Of a DNA stretch of 64,000 nt, positions 21,390-32,164 are shown piece after piece. This DNA is from Triatoma infestans. Its lineage: Eukaryota > Arthropoda > Insecta > Hemiptera > Reduviidae. Where the stretch lies: the NCBI GenBank assembly GCA_011037195.1, contig JAAEAF010000277.1, positions 434,001 through 498,000 of the forward strand. The letters run 5' to 3'. The number at the start of each line of letters is the position of its first letter. Position 1 is the stretch's first letter. A model generated the notes under the pieces. That model did no database searches. It was not told the origin of the DNA and was given only the letters and a program-made list of their open reading frames with translations. Made by a program: the position numbers and the translations under genes.

Positions 21390-21970
21390 AGTTCGAGAAA
21401 ACAAACTCATAAACTTTTGTTATAACGTTATTTTAGGAACAAGCATGGCATCCGATATCAAAGTTCGGTCAAAATCCGCAAGAATGATAATGATAAGCAT
21501 AAATCACGTTCCTCCGAAATATTTCACCGGAAAAATTGTTTTTACGAGGAGTTCTGACTAATCTGCATAATGTTAGTGTTAGTACTGAACTGTCTTTACA
21601 AGTTCTATTGGGAACTAAACAGAGCATTGCCCGATGGCCTACCTTACAGGAGGGAGTCCACCCACTCAGGGCCTTAAGCCCTGAAATCCATTCCTCGAAA
21701 CTGGCTTCTATAATTTCTCTGCAATCTTCACAAACAGACTACACACGCATAAATGCCTATCACTTTTATTTGAAATATATTTTGACAATAGGAAAACAGA
21801 TTTTCGAGAATACTACAGAAGTTTCAACGTTTAGCTTTCCTCAAAAGTGGTAATTCCGCTATAATGCACGGCTCTTTTAAAGTAGATTATAAATCATTGC
21901 TGGATTTCAAGTTTGGACAAAATTTGTTAAACTGGAAGTACAGAAATACGTTTCTGAATTTTTTTATTTT
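21390..21970 (-). mobile_element. Family A fragments with an unassigned insertion
   Basis: Pieces of family A are visible at 21444-21560 (GATATCAAAGTTCGGTCAAA, TTTCACCGGAAAAATTG) and 21735-21965 (CCTATCACTTTTATTTGAAA, AACTGGAAGTACAG). Between them, 21570-21725 is GC-richer (GGAGGGAGTCCACCCACTCA) and unassigned; it may be another retroelement fragment. Confidence 0.45.
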
Positions 21971-22540
21971 AATTTTCTCTAAAACTGATAGAAATGATTT
22001 TCTATAAAGTTTGTAATTTATTGGGTCAGTTATTTTGTATTTATTGGGTCACAATTATTTGTATACGACTTTTCAATGATTTTTCTAATTTGTTTGAATT
22101 TTAAAAGTTGTGGTTGTTAATACACTTTAGAAATATTTAGTGAGTAAAAATAGTTCTCATTTAGTTAATTTCTTTTGTACATTTAAAAGAAACCATAACT
22201 GTGAGTTTTATAACAATCGGTTATTTATTGATTACGTACATTTTTATTCCCTCGCGCTATACACTGTGTTCTCATAAATAAATCGTAAATTCTTTTGTTG
22301 GCATACCAGAATGACGAATGTGTTGTAGTTTAGTGGTTATTTATCGATCTACACCTCCACCCCTTTACTCACTTATTGATTATATTTTTAAAATAGAATC
22401 TCAAACAACGGCTTACCTAAATTTAGAACATATTTGTTTTTTTCTTTTTTTAACATTTAGTTTTATTTATTTGTAACAAGAGTATCTGTCATTGTAAAGA
22501 TCTGTTTATCATGTAGCAGAAAACTTACGCAATAGTTTGA
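21971..22540. other. AT-rich sequence, nothing identified
   Basis: No supported feature. Confidence 0.35.
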
Positions 22541-22661
22541 AATTCTTACAGCCGTAAGAGGAAATCTTGCGATCGTGTCAAATTTTCGAAATGAAGTTGT
22601 CACCGGAAATACTTGTTTTGAGTTACCCTGAAGACGAAAAAATAATTTTAGCACATAGTTA

Positions 22662-22741
<80 letters not shown>
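22662..22741. repeat. Compound TC/TG microsatellite
   Basis: About 10 TC units followed by about 29 TG units, at the standard microsatellite position of family A. Confidence 0.97.
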
Positions 22742-22742
<1 letters not shown>

Positions 22743-22984
22743 TGAGAGAGAGCAGTATATCTCAGAAACCAAAAGTCGTAGGAAACTCATTCTTGACTTG
22801 ATAGATCTAAATACTATCCCCAACGTTTCGGAGGTTCGAAGGTTTGCCTGACATGAATGTCTCAAGCAAAGTCCGTCAACCGGAAGTGCGACATGACTGA
22901 ATTTTTCAGGTTTTTCATAATTTTCTCGAAAACTGCTCAAACGATTTTCATTAAGCTTCTTCCTGTATACTATTTATATACATA

Positions 22985-23732
22985 GGTCTGTGCCGAGGAG
23001 AACTTGCTTAGAGCCCCAACGGAAGGTTATACGCATTTGCTCGGACAGTCAGGCCGCACTGAAAACCCTAGAGGCTTACAGAAGTACTTCATCCCTAGTG
23101 AAGGAATGTCGAGAGGTACTGTCGAGACTCTCCAGGCACAATAAGGTACAGCTGATATGGGTGGCTGGACACGCAGGGATTAAGGGTGTTAATGAGACAG
23201 CTGATCAACTGGCCAGGAACGGGGCAAATACCGTTCATTGGTCCAGAGCCAGTCCTGGGGGTAACTGGCGGAGTGATTCGTGCAGCGATCAGAGATTGGT
23301 TTCGCAGTAAACATGAGGAGCTCTGGAGGGGGAGCCCAGGTGCCATACACAGTAAAAGGATGATGCCAGGACTGTGTAAAAGAAGGGCCAAGTAGGAACC
23401 AGATTTCTCTTGGCTACTTACGGGTCATGGTAGGTTCAGGAAGCATCTACACAAGGTAGGGCTCATAAGCGCGGAACCCTTGTGCAGATTATGTCAGGAG
23501 GAGGCCCCCCACCTGTTATTTGATTGCGATGCAATAACCAAATTGCGATACATAACCTTTGGTACGCTGCGACCTGAGGAGATAGTATCGCAGAATGATC
23601 TGGTGGTGAAAACCCTGAAACTCCTTAAGGAGGGAGGGTCATCTACTAGAAGCTATCGGAGATGGCACAATAAGCCTTTGTTGGCTGCAGTGCCGATATA
23701 TAGCCCATCCGCAGTTGATAATAATAGTAATC
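22985..23732 (+). pseudogene. 5'-truncated RNase H-type non-LTR retrotransposon with target duplication
   Basis: Plus strand. RNase H remnants: SDSQAALKTL (aspartate motif) at about 23045, and WVAGHAGIKGVNETADQLA (His-containing C-terminal motif) at about 23160-23210. After a frameshift near 23230 it continues FIGPEPVLGV..., has an in-frame stop after KRRAK near 23395, then LLTGHGRFRKHLHKVGLI and the knuckle LCRLCQEEAPHLLFDC at about 23480-23530. It ends LLKEGGSS. The insertion is bounded by TATATACATA at 22975-22984 and again at 23733-23742, and ends in GTTGATAATAATAGTAA, a TAA-type tail typical of the I clade. The 5' truncation lies inside RNase H. Confidence 0.88.
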
Positions 23733-24245
23733 TATATACATAAATACGGATAATTTTTATTTGGAACATTTTCCAGAAACATTGATTTTTTTTGCGAGTG
23801 TGGTGGGAGAACAGTAACGTTGAGCATTTCAATGTATGGGTTCTACATACAGCAAACATTGCAAGGATTCCAAATTTAAAGAAAATCTATTAACCGGAAG
23901 TGCAAACGTTGCAGAACAGGTTTGTGAGTTTTGATGAATTATCGTCTAAAACGATTTTCTTTAAACTTGTAACCTTTCACTTTTATTTGTAACAGTAAAT
24001 AAAAAGAAATTGATTTTAGACAGTTTTGCGGAGTTTGCGGCGTTAAATTTCAAATATGCTGTTCACATCCCGACCTGCTTGGGTTGCCAGGTTGGTACTT
24101 GCCCCTTCACCGCCACCTCTATATTAATGTTAGGACAAAAGTGAGTAATAATTTGAAGTTTAAAGAAAATTTGTCATTTTACATTATAATTGTGTTAATA
24201 AGTAGTTAGGGAGAGTCGTGCGAGTGTTTCATACCCGATTTTTTC

Positions 24246-24915
24246 CTAATCTTTCGCGTTTAATCAGCTATATACATTGTTTTTTTCATTTATCCATGGG
24301 ACCGGAATATATTGTTCAATCTTTAAACATATAAAGTCATAGTACACAAAGTAATTTCATTGATATTTCCGTAACAGTTCATTTTGTATTTATTAATAAT
24401 TAAATTAACTGGTAAATCTGGTTTAGTTCAATAGACAATCATTAAGATGCTAGGTTACTTTGTTATTTTGTTCATGAACTAATTGTTTTATTACAAAATC
24501 TGGTTATGACTAAGTTTATTCTATTTATTTTGTAAGTAAAATAAATAAATTCTCAATATTTTAGTTGTTATGTTTAGATCAATAAAGAAAGGAAGTAACC
24601 TTTTCTGATATACAAGTCCAAAGATTGAAATCTTCCCTCCCCCCGTATCGGCCGGGTTATCTTTAGACGTTCTATTTGGTGGTCTTCATAAGTGGCAATT
24701 GACCTTTACGGCAGTATATTTTCTCCAGGTTACCAGTGTCTCGAATAATTGTTTTATTTTTATTTTTCCATAGATTCAAGAAAGTTTGGAATATAATTAT
24801 TTGTTTCTCTCTCCCAAGATGAAAGTTATACCATTTAGCTCTTCTTTAGATTCTGAAAAGTTTCGTATCTGAAGTTCGATAACAGGTGTCATGTGTTAGT
24901 TGACTGAATGTTTTT
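24246..24915. other. AT-rich sequence, nothing identified
   Basis: A short GC-richer patch at 24630-24670 (CCCCCGTATCGGCCGGG). No feature assigned. Confidence 0.35.
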
Positions 24916-24918
24916 TTT

Positions 24919-25216
24919 ACTTTCTCTTACTGCAGATATTGCGATCGTGCCAAAATTCATTTCATTAAATTTAGTGCACTAACTAAAACAGTGATCTATC
25001 CCTACTTTTATTTGAATTTTTTTTTTTGAGAAAGTTCATTACCGCATCACCATTTTGGTGGAGTGTTACGGTAATGCTTTTCACAAAAAAAAGAGTGGTT
25101 TTTATTAAGTTTAGATTCTAGTATTGATAAAAGATCGAATGAGAACATCCAGCAAGAATTATAAGTTGGTAGAAAATTTGTCAGTTATAAGTGTGTAATG
25201 TGCAATAAGAGAAAGC
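24919..25216 (-). mobile_element. Family A deletion derivative of 298 bp
   Basis: Minus orientation. ACTTTCTCTTACT at 24919-24931 and AATAAGAGAAAGC at 25204-25216 mark both ends. The interior is reduced to the terminal zones. The outer tail TGTGTGAGTGTTTGGCTCCAG follows at 25217. MITE-sized. Confidence 0.8.
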
Positions 25217-25800
25217 TGTGTGAGTGTTTGGCTCCAGATTTTTTTTCTTTTCTTTTTTTAATTTGTTTTTTCTGAAAAACGGTTACATAGAACATCATAA
25301 AACTCACAAGTCTCGTATACTATACACATACACATACAAACATATTACTTTTTATTTGAATTATTCTTTCCATACAATTAGGTTTTAAGGTTTTTTATTG
25401 ATTGCGGGACGGGGCAACTCTGTGATTTAAAGTTTCCACTGTTGTTGGAATGAGTACAATGTAAGTTTTCTACCAGTTTTTTCGGAACTTAAGGGAACTA
25501 AAAATTGTTAAAATATTCCGGCTGTTTTAAGAAATATTTGCCAAACAGAATATATTATTTTTTAAATAAAACCAGTCAATAACAGTAATTGCATTTAGTA
25601 ATTAAAGGTTATAATTGATGTCATTATTTGGTTTAATTGTCTTAAGTTGCGTAAAGATTGAGAATTATGTAATGTTAAACTAGTTCACATTCTTTTCTAC
25701 TTACAACTAATCATTAAACGGTTCTACTGAGTTCAGTTATTATTGTAAATTATAATTGTATATAAAATTCTTGAAATATTAAATCAGCTGCCCTTAGATT
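25217..25800. other. AT-rich, with faint family A traces
   Basis: 25330-25450 has TTTTTATTTGAATTATTC and TTGCGGGACGGGG words reminiscent of family A. Otherwise nothing is identified. Confidence 0.35.
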
Positions 25801-25945
25801 TTCTCTTTTTAGGAGCCTCTAGAGCTCACTGTCCGGGATGGACAGTGTTGTCTGTAACGAGAGTGCCCTGCTCGGAGGCCGGCAGTACACTGAGATGGAT
25901 CCGGCGTAAATGGCCATAGATGCTGACGTGTCTTAAATAAATAAA
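25800..25945 (+). other. GC-richer island ending in AATAAATAAAA
   Basis: CTCACTGTCCGGGATGGACA, CTGCTCGGAGGCCGGCAG and GATGGATCCGGCG stand out in AT-rich surroundings, followed by TTAAATAAATAAAAC at 25934. This looks like the 3' end of an unidentified transcript or retroelement. GTCCGGGATGGAC is a small hairpin. Confidence 0.35.
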
Positions 25946-25994
25946 ACTATAAAAAATCTAACCTGTTTTCTTTACTTATTGAAGTTAAAAAGTT

Positions 25995-26814
25995 ATAAGT
26001 AAAAACAAAAAAATCTGGTCCTTACTCGTTTGCCCTAACATATATATTACGTGGAGGGGGTAGAAGTGCCAGCCTACTAGGGGGTGCACCAATAATGAAC
26101 AAACGCATTTGAATTTTAACATGTTTAGATTCCTCAGAACACCTAGAAAACAGTTTTTCAAAAAAATGTTTTAAATAAAAGTGAAACGTGTCTATCTGTG
26201 AGCAAGCATTCGCCAAGTTTAAAGAAAAATAAAAAAAAATTTCCTAAACCTATTCAGTATAGTAGCACTTCCGGTATACCGATTTTCTTCAAATTTGGAA
26301 TTGTCACTGCTTCTAATGTGTATCAGTATTAGATAGGTGATAAAACCACAAATTGAAGTGGTATTTTAGAGGAAAGCATAACACTGCTGCCCCCCCCCCT
26401 CCGAACCCGTCAAAATTAAATTTTCCCGGGAAAATATTTCAAATAATACTGGAGGTATTTATGTATGTGTAATAGATAATATATGAAGTTTAAAGAAAAT
26501 CGTTGGAGCGGTTTTCGAAAAATCATGGAAAACTGAAATAACTATTGAGTAAAGCCGCCCTTTTGGTTGATGGATTTTGCCCGAAATCTTCGTGTGTGTT
26601 GCTGCGGTGGTAGTGCCTAAATGGAATACCAGGTTTGAGCTTCCTGCGACTTTTCGTTTTTTGAGATATCCTGTTAACACACAGACTATTCGCTAAAAAC
26701 ATTTTTTTTTATTATATTTGGGGGTCCTTTTCAGGTATTTCCGGTATAAACTTGAATTTCGTAAATCTGGTACGATCGCAATACTGCCTGTTATTTGGAG
26801 GAGTTAGAGAAAGT
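25995..26814 (+). mobile_element. Family A, near full-length copy
   Basis: Plus orientation. Starts AAAAAAATCTGGTCCTTACT. Module openings at about 26267 (GCACTTCCGGTATACCG) and 26556 (CGCCCTTTTGGTTGATGG), spaced about 290 bp. It ends with AGTTAGAGAAAGT at 26802-26814. The microsatellite is reduced to a few CA. Confidence 0.8.
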
Positions 26815-27589
26815 AAAAATACCAGTACCCGCTATGTATTTATATAAATGTATTAAAAAATAACTGCAATTTAAGAGTAATATAAGATTTATAAAAATTA
26901 TGATACCTGCACTTTAATGAGCTTCTAAAGTTTTATATGTTATCATATACATTTAATAAAAAAGTGTGTCAAGGCCGTTAATTCTTAACATTTCGTACGC
27001 CACTATAAAAGCTGTCCAATCTAATAGTTAAACTTGTACTAATAAGTTTTAGTTTTATATAGTTGTTTGCTACGTAGAACTTTTTTTCAATAAAATATTC
27101 TCTATAAAATATATATAATTTTATAATGTTTTGATTTATTTATTTGTCTCCAGATGCTAAATTATTAATTACAATTTAATTAATTATATAAATTTGTCCG
27201 CAGTTTATAGTGGAAATTTATTATAGTTAATTGCTAAACAGTTGTGTTTTTAAATAAATCAATACTTCATGTTAAAATTAAAACAGGTGTTGAAAATTAT
27301 TTTAGATTCAAGGTAAAAAGTTTATTAAAACTCGGCAGTTTGTATAATGTACATCTGTGCATTTCCCTGTTAGTATTGTTACATTGACCTGTCCTATCGA
27401 CCTATATATATATATCTCGGGCCTTTTATTTATATATATATCGGGGATAATTGTGATCGATTAATTTATTTAATCTACAGTAAACATTTCTTTTGAGATT
27501 ATTATATTATATATACTTTAACTAAATGTTTAGTTTGGCTTCAAATAAATCAATGGTTGATTGGTTTGATCGTACGTTATTACTGAAGT
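26815..27589. other. AT-rich sequence, nothing identified
   Basis: Two short TATATATATAT tracts near 27402 and 27432 flank CTCGGGCC. No feature assigned. Confidence 0.35.
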
Positions 27590-27815
27590 GAGAAATGTTT
27601 CAAATAAAAGTTGCAGCTCTTTGTTATATGTAGTTGATACAGAAAGTTGAGTGCACTTCTGGTTGTTGGATTTCTTACCAAATCGTAAGTACTGTTGGGC
27701 TGTTTGTGGAATATCAAGGTTGAGCTTTCTCCGTTTATTCGTTACATGAAACTCAAGTTGGAATTCTTCTTCTTACGGTGAAAGACAAAATTCAAAATAT
27801 GTTTGATATTATGAA
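27590..27815 (+). mobile_element. Family A fragment
   Basis: AAATGTTTCAAATAAAAGTT, GAGTGCACTTCTGGTTGTTG and GGAATATCAAGGTTGAGC appear in family order; both ends are missing. Confidence 0.6.
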
Positions 27816-27821
27816 GTTATA

Positions 27822-28018
27822 TTATTTATAAGGAGATAGTGTCACGTGCTGGCTTGTTGCGGTAGAGGGTGATCCACCGCAGTTATCCTTGTTGTTGCTG
27901 TCAGTTGTGTGGATGGTATAGTAGAGGCGAGGACAAAGCTCGTCATAGCTGTCAATATCACAAGCCCGCTTGTGCCTGCTCACTGGGTTCCTCTCCAGTT
28001 CCGGCGGCACGAATTCTC
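27822..28018 (-). CDS. Unrecognised short reading frame, possible terminal exon
   Basis: Minus-strand open frame of about 65 codons ending TAA at 27822-27824. The first in-frame ATG is absent; the frame begins after a stop near 28030, so if real it would be a downstream exon or start at GTG. The peptide is hydrophilic, rich in Ser, Thr and Asn, with RHKRACDIDSYDELC (a KR pair followed by two cysteines) and NNKDNCGG. Base composition is clearly GC-richer than the surroundings, and I see no family A or retrotransposon similarity. It could be the last exon of a host gene, a peptide-precursor piece, or chance. No function is claimed. Confidence 0.3.
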
Positions 28019-28224
28019 CATTCCCGTCTCAGCCTTCTCTAACTATTCTTCTTCTTTCTAACCACAGTTCGCCTCCTTCATTCTACCACCTTTTACATCT
28101 TTTTTTAGAAGATGCTTAGTATTTGAAGAGAAGTTAAAGATGGACAACACTTTATATATCTAATACTTATTCTGATAATAATGTATATACTTTATTTGAC
28201 TTTATAAGGTCATCAACCTCAGAT

Positions 28225-28345
28225 TTTCTTTGTCTGTTTCTCTATTAAAGGAAGTATGGCGATCTTACGATTTCAGTTTTTTTGGGAAATACACGTTTTG
28301 ACATCCCCTCATAATGAAAAAAAAAAGTTATGTGAATCCCACGAC
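28225..28345 (-). mobile_element. Family A end fragment
   Basis: TTTCTCTATTAAAGGAAGTA then TTTTGGGAAATACACG: the hairpin end, with the first arm worn. Confidence 0.5.
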
Positions 28346-29229
28346 CTTTTCTTAAAATAGACAAATTTTAATTCCTCGACCAGTCTTTCACACTTCGCTA
28401 TTTCCTCCAAACGCTAAAACCACCTACTTGGCGAAAAATGCAGCACTTAATAATTTTTCTTAGCGTGCTCATTCACCTGGCGGAGAAAAAAAATCACAAA
28501 ACAGCCTTGCCATAGCAGAATCACAGACGTATTGATTCAAAAGCTGTTCATATTACACACATACATACGCGCGAGGCGTTCTCTATTCGTTCCCATTAGA
28601 TGCAATGTTAAACTTTGATCGGCACTATACATTTACCTACAACATACTATATTTCTACATTTGAAATTCTCTATTTCAAATTATTATATTCCATAATCTA
28701 TATTATCTGACTTTCTCTTTCTTTTATTTCAAATTTTCATATAAAATAAAATACGAAATAAATTACGCGTTTGCTAAAACATCGTTACAATCTCAATAGA
28801 GAGAAGGTTTCGACAATAATCATTGTCCATCTTCATCTTGTTGTTTAATTTGTAGTTTGGTAATTAATTACAAAATTGATTTAAAAAGTAACAATTTTTT
28901 TATTTTAGTCACGAAGAATTGTTAAATAACAATTAATAAAGCAATCGTAATAATGATAAAGGAAACAACACTGACTGGTTTGTTGTTACTTTCATTTTCA
29001 TAACAACATCATTCTAAATAATATTACGCTACAGTGTAGAGCCGTACTGTTGTTATTATTTGCTGTTGTTACAATATTGTCTATTACTTTCACCTTACAC
29101 AACTCCAGCAACTTTATGAATTACTTTTTTTTTACAAAGTTGTTTTTAATAAAGTTGTTGTTGATTAACATTGTTTATATTGAATAATAAGGAAATAATA
29201 AATCTTTTATTTTGATATATTTCACGCAT
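28346..29229. other. AT-rich sequence, nothing identified
   Basis: Slightly more complex at 28380-28520. No coding frame or repeat boundary. Confidence 0.35.
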
Positions 29230-29239
29230 TTGCAGTAAA

Positions 29240-29393
29240 CAGTATATCGAAAGAATCGAATTGGAGTTTTTGACGGGAGTGCATGTTTAAACTGGAATTG
29301 TGTGTGTGTGTGTATGAATGTAATATGTATGTATTTATGAAGGTGTAGCTCAAAATGATAGTTCATTTATGTACCAAGATATTCGACAGGAAG
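29240..29393 (+). repeat. Arm A of a dispersed inverted repeat
   Basis: About 150 bp (AGTATATCGAAAGAATCGAA ... GATATTCGACAGGAAG) that reappears inverted at 30944-31088 with roughly nine in ten bases matching by eye. Confidence 0.85.
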
Positions 29394-30007
29394 TCGTCGG
29401 TCAAAAATCCATCTCTCAAAACGGGAGCGAATGAATGGATTTTTCCATTTTTCAGTGATTTCACCCTAAAACGACTTTAATGATTTTCTTTCATTTTTTA
29501 TTTTCTTTTTCTTTTAAAATGCTATTTCAGCAGCTGACAAACTTTTTAAAAGTTATGAGTATGAACTTGTATCTGGATGTTCTGAAGCTCGATATCAGCG
29601 GATAATTGCTAAATTTATAATATAGTGTGTACAATCCCTAAGACTAGCTGAGAAATGCCCACATTTCATTAATGTCATATAGAAAAAGTCTATCACTTGC
29701 ATTTTGAAACATTTCTCCAGGAAATTGTATTTTTATAGAGTTGCGGGAGCAGTCGGACGTTAAGGTTTCCTTTAAAGTACCATTTCAGTACAAAGTATGG
29801 TTCTATCACCTATTATACTATTGATGTAAACATGCATCAAGCGCGTGAGCATTGTTAGTACTCCAAAAAAATCGGTTACCCGAAGTACTTCTTTACAGAA
29901 TAGATGTTTGATTTATTTTGGAAATTTCTTGAAAAATGGCTGTAGGTATTTCCTGCAAACTTGGAATGCTAACTGTCCAGATATAAACCTATCACTTTTG
30001 TTTGAAA

Positions 30008-30082
30008 CGGTTCTGGCAACCATTTAAAGGGTTTTCTGTGGGTATCCAGTCAGTTATATTCAATTTTTAAACTGCCGCCACA
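30008..30082 (+). repeat. Arm B of a dispersed inverted repeat
   Basis: CATTTAAAGGGTTTTCTGTG ... TTTTTAAACTGCCGCCA, repeated inverted at 31101-31170. Confidence 0.85.
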
Positions 30083-30285
30083 AACTTGATTATTGGGTCA
30101 GAGCTCGCTTACCAGCAGAGCTGTCTAACTACCAACTAAAGTAGTAGTTTACTTGCCTTTTTTATCGCAAATATAACTAAACATTTATAAACATTTAAAT
30201 TTTTTTGAAAATTTGTCTGTTAAATTGTATTTAATTTCAATAACAGAAAGCCGTGAGAGAGTGTTGCGCAGAAAATTTTTTTGAT

Positions 30286-30554
30286 AGTTTTGGAAAGGAG
30301 GTTTCAAGTTGATGATTTGATGGTGGCATCCTCTTCATACCTAATCTGGGTTCTTTTGTATTACTTGAATGATACGTCATTCAAGAAACAATATATTCTA
30401 AATCAGAAATTTAAATATAACAATTCACATTACAAATCACTAAATTGAAATAAAGAAAATGGTGAAGCTGTTTAAAGCAAAATATGTATGCATATGATAG
30501 ATAGTATTAGCTTAATGAGGCATGAAGGATCTATTCAAAAACGATTTCAGTCCA

Positions 30555-30600
<46 letters not shown>

Positions 30601-30884
30601 CCTATTTATTTAAATAAACACTTGGTATATACCACTCTGAGAGTGAATTTTAAAACTGGTCAATAAATCAACTTTGTGGTCAGTGGTTTTTACTAGCATT
30701 GGTGGCACATTCGGTTGTACAGCGTTTTATTGCTTAATGCATAAATATTACCCCAACTTTTATATCTAAATTTAGTTTTTAATGTGCTGCAGATATTTTA
30801 ATAATGACCATGATTAATTTCTTCTTTATATTTGTCATATGTTTCGTTGTAATTGAATTGATTTAAGCGGTCATCTTTATAATC
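30286..30884. other. AT-rich with a CA microsatellite
   Basis: Nothing but the CA tract at 30556-30599 is recognised. Confidence 0.4.
30556..30599. repeat. CA microsatellite
   Basis: About 22 CA units. Confidence 0.95.
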
Positions 30885-30943
30885 TCTCTTACTCTAGGTC
30901 TCTTACTCCAGAGGAAATATTGTAATCGTGTCAAATTACACCT

Positions 30944-31170
30944 TCCTGTCGAATATATTGGTACCTAAATGAAATATCAATTTTGAGCTACACCTACATA
31001 AATACATTCATATTACATACATACACACACAATTCCAGATTAAACATGCACTCCCGCAAAAACTGCAATTCGATTCTTTCGATATTCAGTGTTCTTAGAA
31101 AGTGGCGGCAGTTTAAAAATTGAATATAACTGACTGGATACCCACAGAGAACCCTTTAAATGAATTTTCT
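30944..31170 (-). repeat. Inverted duplicates A' and B'
   Basis: A' (30944-31088) is the inverse of 29240-29393 and B' (31101-31170) the inverse of 30008-30082. The two are adjacent here but about 0.6 kb apart in the other copy, so one locus has a deletion or the other an insertion. Confidence 0.8.
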
Positions 31171-31194
31171 ACCGAAACATTGTTCTTAGAAAGT

Positions 31195-31195
<1 letters not shown>

Positions 31196-31237
<42 letters not shown>
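31196..31237. repeat. TG microsatellite
   Basis: About 20 TG units at the fixed family A position. Confidence 0.95.
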
Positions 31238-31239
<2 letters not shown>

Positions 31240-31447
31240 TTGCACATAAGCAGATAGCTCAAAAACGAAAAATCGCAGAAAGTTCAAACTTGATATTCCG
31301 TTCAGGAATCTAGCACAATTGTAATCGACGGTAATCTGCCAGTCAAGATTCGTCAACCGGAAGTACAACTTTAGTGATTTTTTTTTTTCACTTGTTTGCG
31401 ATTTTCCCGAGAAGGACTCTATTTTCTTTAAACTTGGTTGTATATCA

Positions 31448-31621
31448 TCAGAATCATTTTCCGTGGTAACCTGCTTCATTTTGTGGTCATCGACTTGTTT
31501 CGGGCGTTCGCCCATCTTCAGGATGCGTTTTTCAGAGAGTGTGACAACACAGACTTGCACAGAGCAAATTTAGTTTACACACTGACCGGTCAATGGAACC
31601 AACCACCACCACAACTATTTA
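31448..31621 (-). mobile_element. Short hammerhead-bearing repeat, single copy, with target duplication
   Basis: 174 bp flanked by TATATCA at 31441-31447 and 31622-31628. The body (CCTGCTTCATTTTGTGGTCA ... CCCATCTTCAGGATGCG ... ACACAGACTTGCAC ... GGAACCAACCACCACCACAA) matches one arm and the outer end of the hairpin element at 54282-54600. There is no coding capacity. It is inserted in a family A copy. Confidence 0.8.
31488..31527 (-). ncRNA. Hammerhead-like motif
   Basis: Minus strand order: CATC (stem I), CTGAAGA, T, GGGCG-AA-CGCCC (perfect 5-bp stem II), GAAAC, AAGTC, GATG (stem I partner of CATC). The GTC before GATG would be the cleavage site in a hammerhead. One extra T between the CTGAAGA box and stem II departs from the textbook core, and stem III is only AC/GT around AA. 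Confidence 0.5.
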
Positions 31622-32164
31622 TATATCAACTACACATCTGTCATCTACAACTTTCATTTGAAACATTTCTTTGGGAAAATTCATTTAAGGTGGCTTATGG
31701 GAGTGGGCAATGTTTATGTTTCCCTTTAAAGTGCTATTTTAGTTTATTATACAATTCTATCATCTAAATAATATTAATTGAAACCATATTAAAAGTTGCC
31801 ATTATTTTCCAAGTTTCGAGAAAGTAGGTAGACCGGAATGTTTTCTTTCTCGCTTTCTGCGATTTTCCGCTTCAAAAAGACAGCTTTTATTTTAGTATAC
31901 TAACTATGAATACAGCATCACTTTGGTTTGGAACTTTTTTCCGGTCAAGTCTATTTAAAGAAATCTCAAATTTCTCAAAAAAGTCATTTTATTAAATGTA
32001 GATTCTCTCATTGATATAAAATTGAAGGCGAGACTTAATTTTTATGGACTGTTGTTTACGAGAGAATCGTGGTAAACTAAATGAAAAAAGCAAACTAATT
32101 TCTTGCCTGTTTAATTAACAAGGGCCAAACATAAACTATTGTTTACATTGTTTACATTAAATGA

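Larger units (their letters stand above)
22541..24245 (-). mobile_element. Family A copy split by a retrotransposon
   Basis: Minus orientation. Hairpin end CTTACAGCCGTAAGAGGAAA at 22545, then GTCACCGGAAATACTTG, a TC/TG microsatellite, CGTCAACCGGAAGTGCGACA at 22876. After the insertion it resumes in register with TTTATTTGGAACATTTTCCA, AACCGGAAGTGCAAACG at 23893 and ends GGAGAGTCGTGCGAGTGTTTC near 24210-24230. Removing the insertion leaves a copy of about 0.95 kb. Confidence 0.85.
29230..30285 (-). mobile_element. Family A copy
   Basis: Minus orientation. Holds TATTCGACAGGAAGTCGTCGG, CTTTAATGATTTTC, TTGCATTTTGAAACATTTC, GGTTACCCGAAGTACTTC near 29873, and ends AACAGAAAGCCGTGAGAGAG near 30240-30260. 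Part of it forms the inverted repeat with 30944-31170. Confidence 0.65.
30885..32080 (-). mobile_element. Family A copy with nested insertion
   Basis: Minus orientation. Hairpin end CTCTTACTCTAGGTCTCTTA with CCAGAGGAAATATT near 30890-30920. The inverted duplicates A' and B' (30944-31170) lie near the start, then a TG microsatellite at 31196-31237, CGTCAACCGGAAGTACAAC near 31345, and the insertion 31448-31621. It resumes with ATATATCAACTACACATC and TTTCATTTGAAACATTTC and ends in worn GAGAGAATCGTGG near 32060. Confidence 0.8.

Noticed and set aside
22567..22940. Frames on both strands over the TC/TG tract
   Set aside because: They cross the family A end and microsatellite; there is no conserved content.
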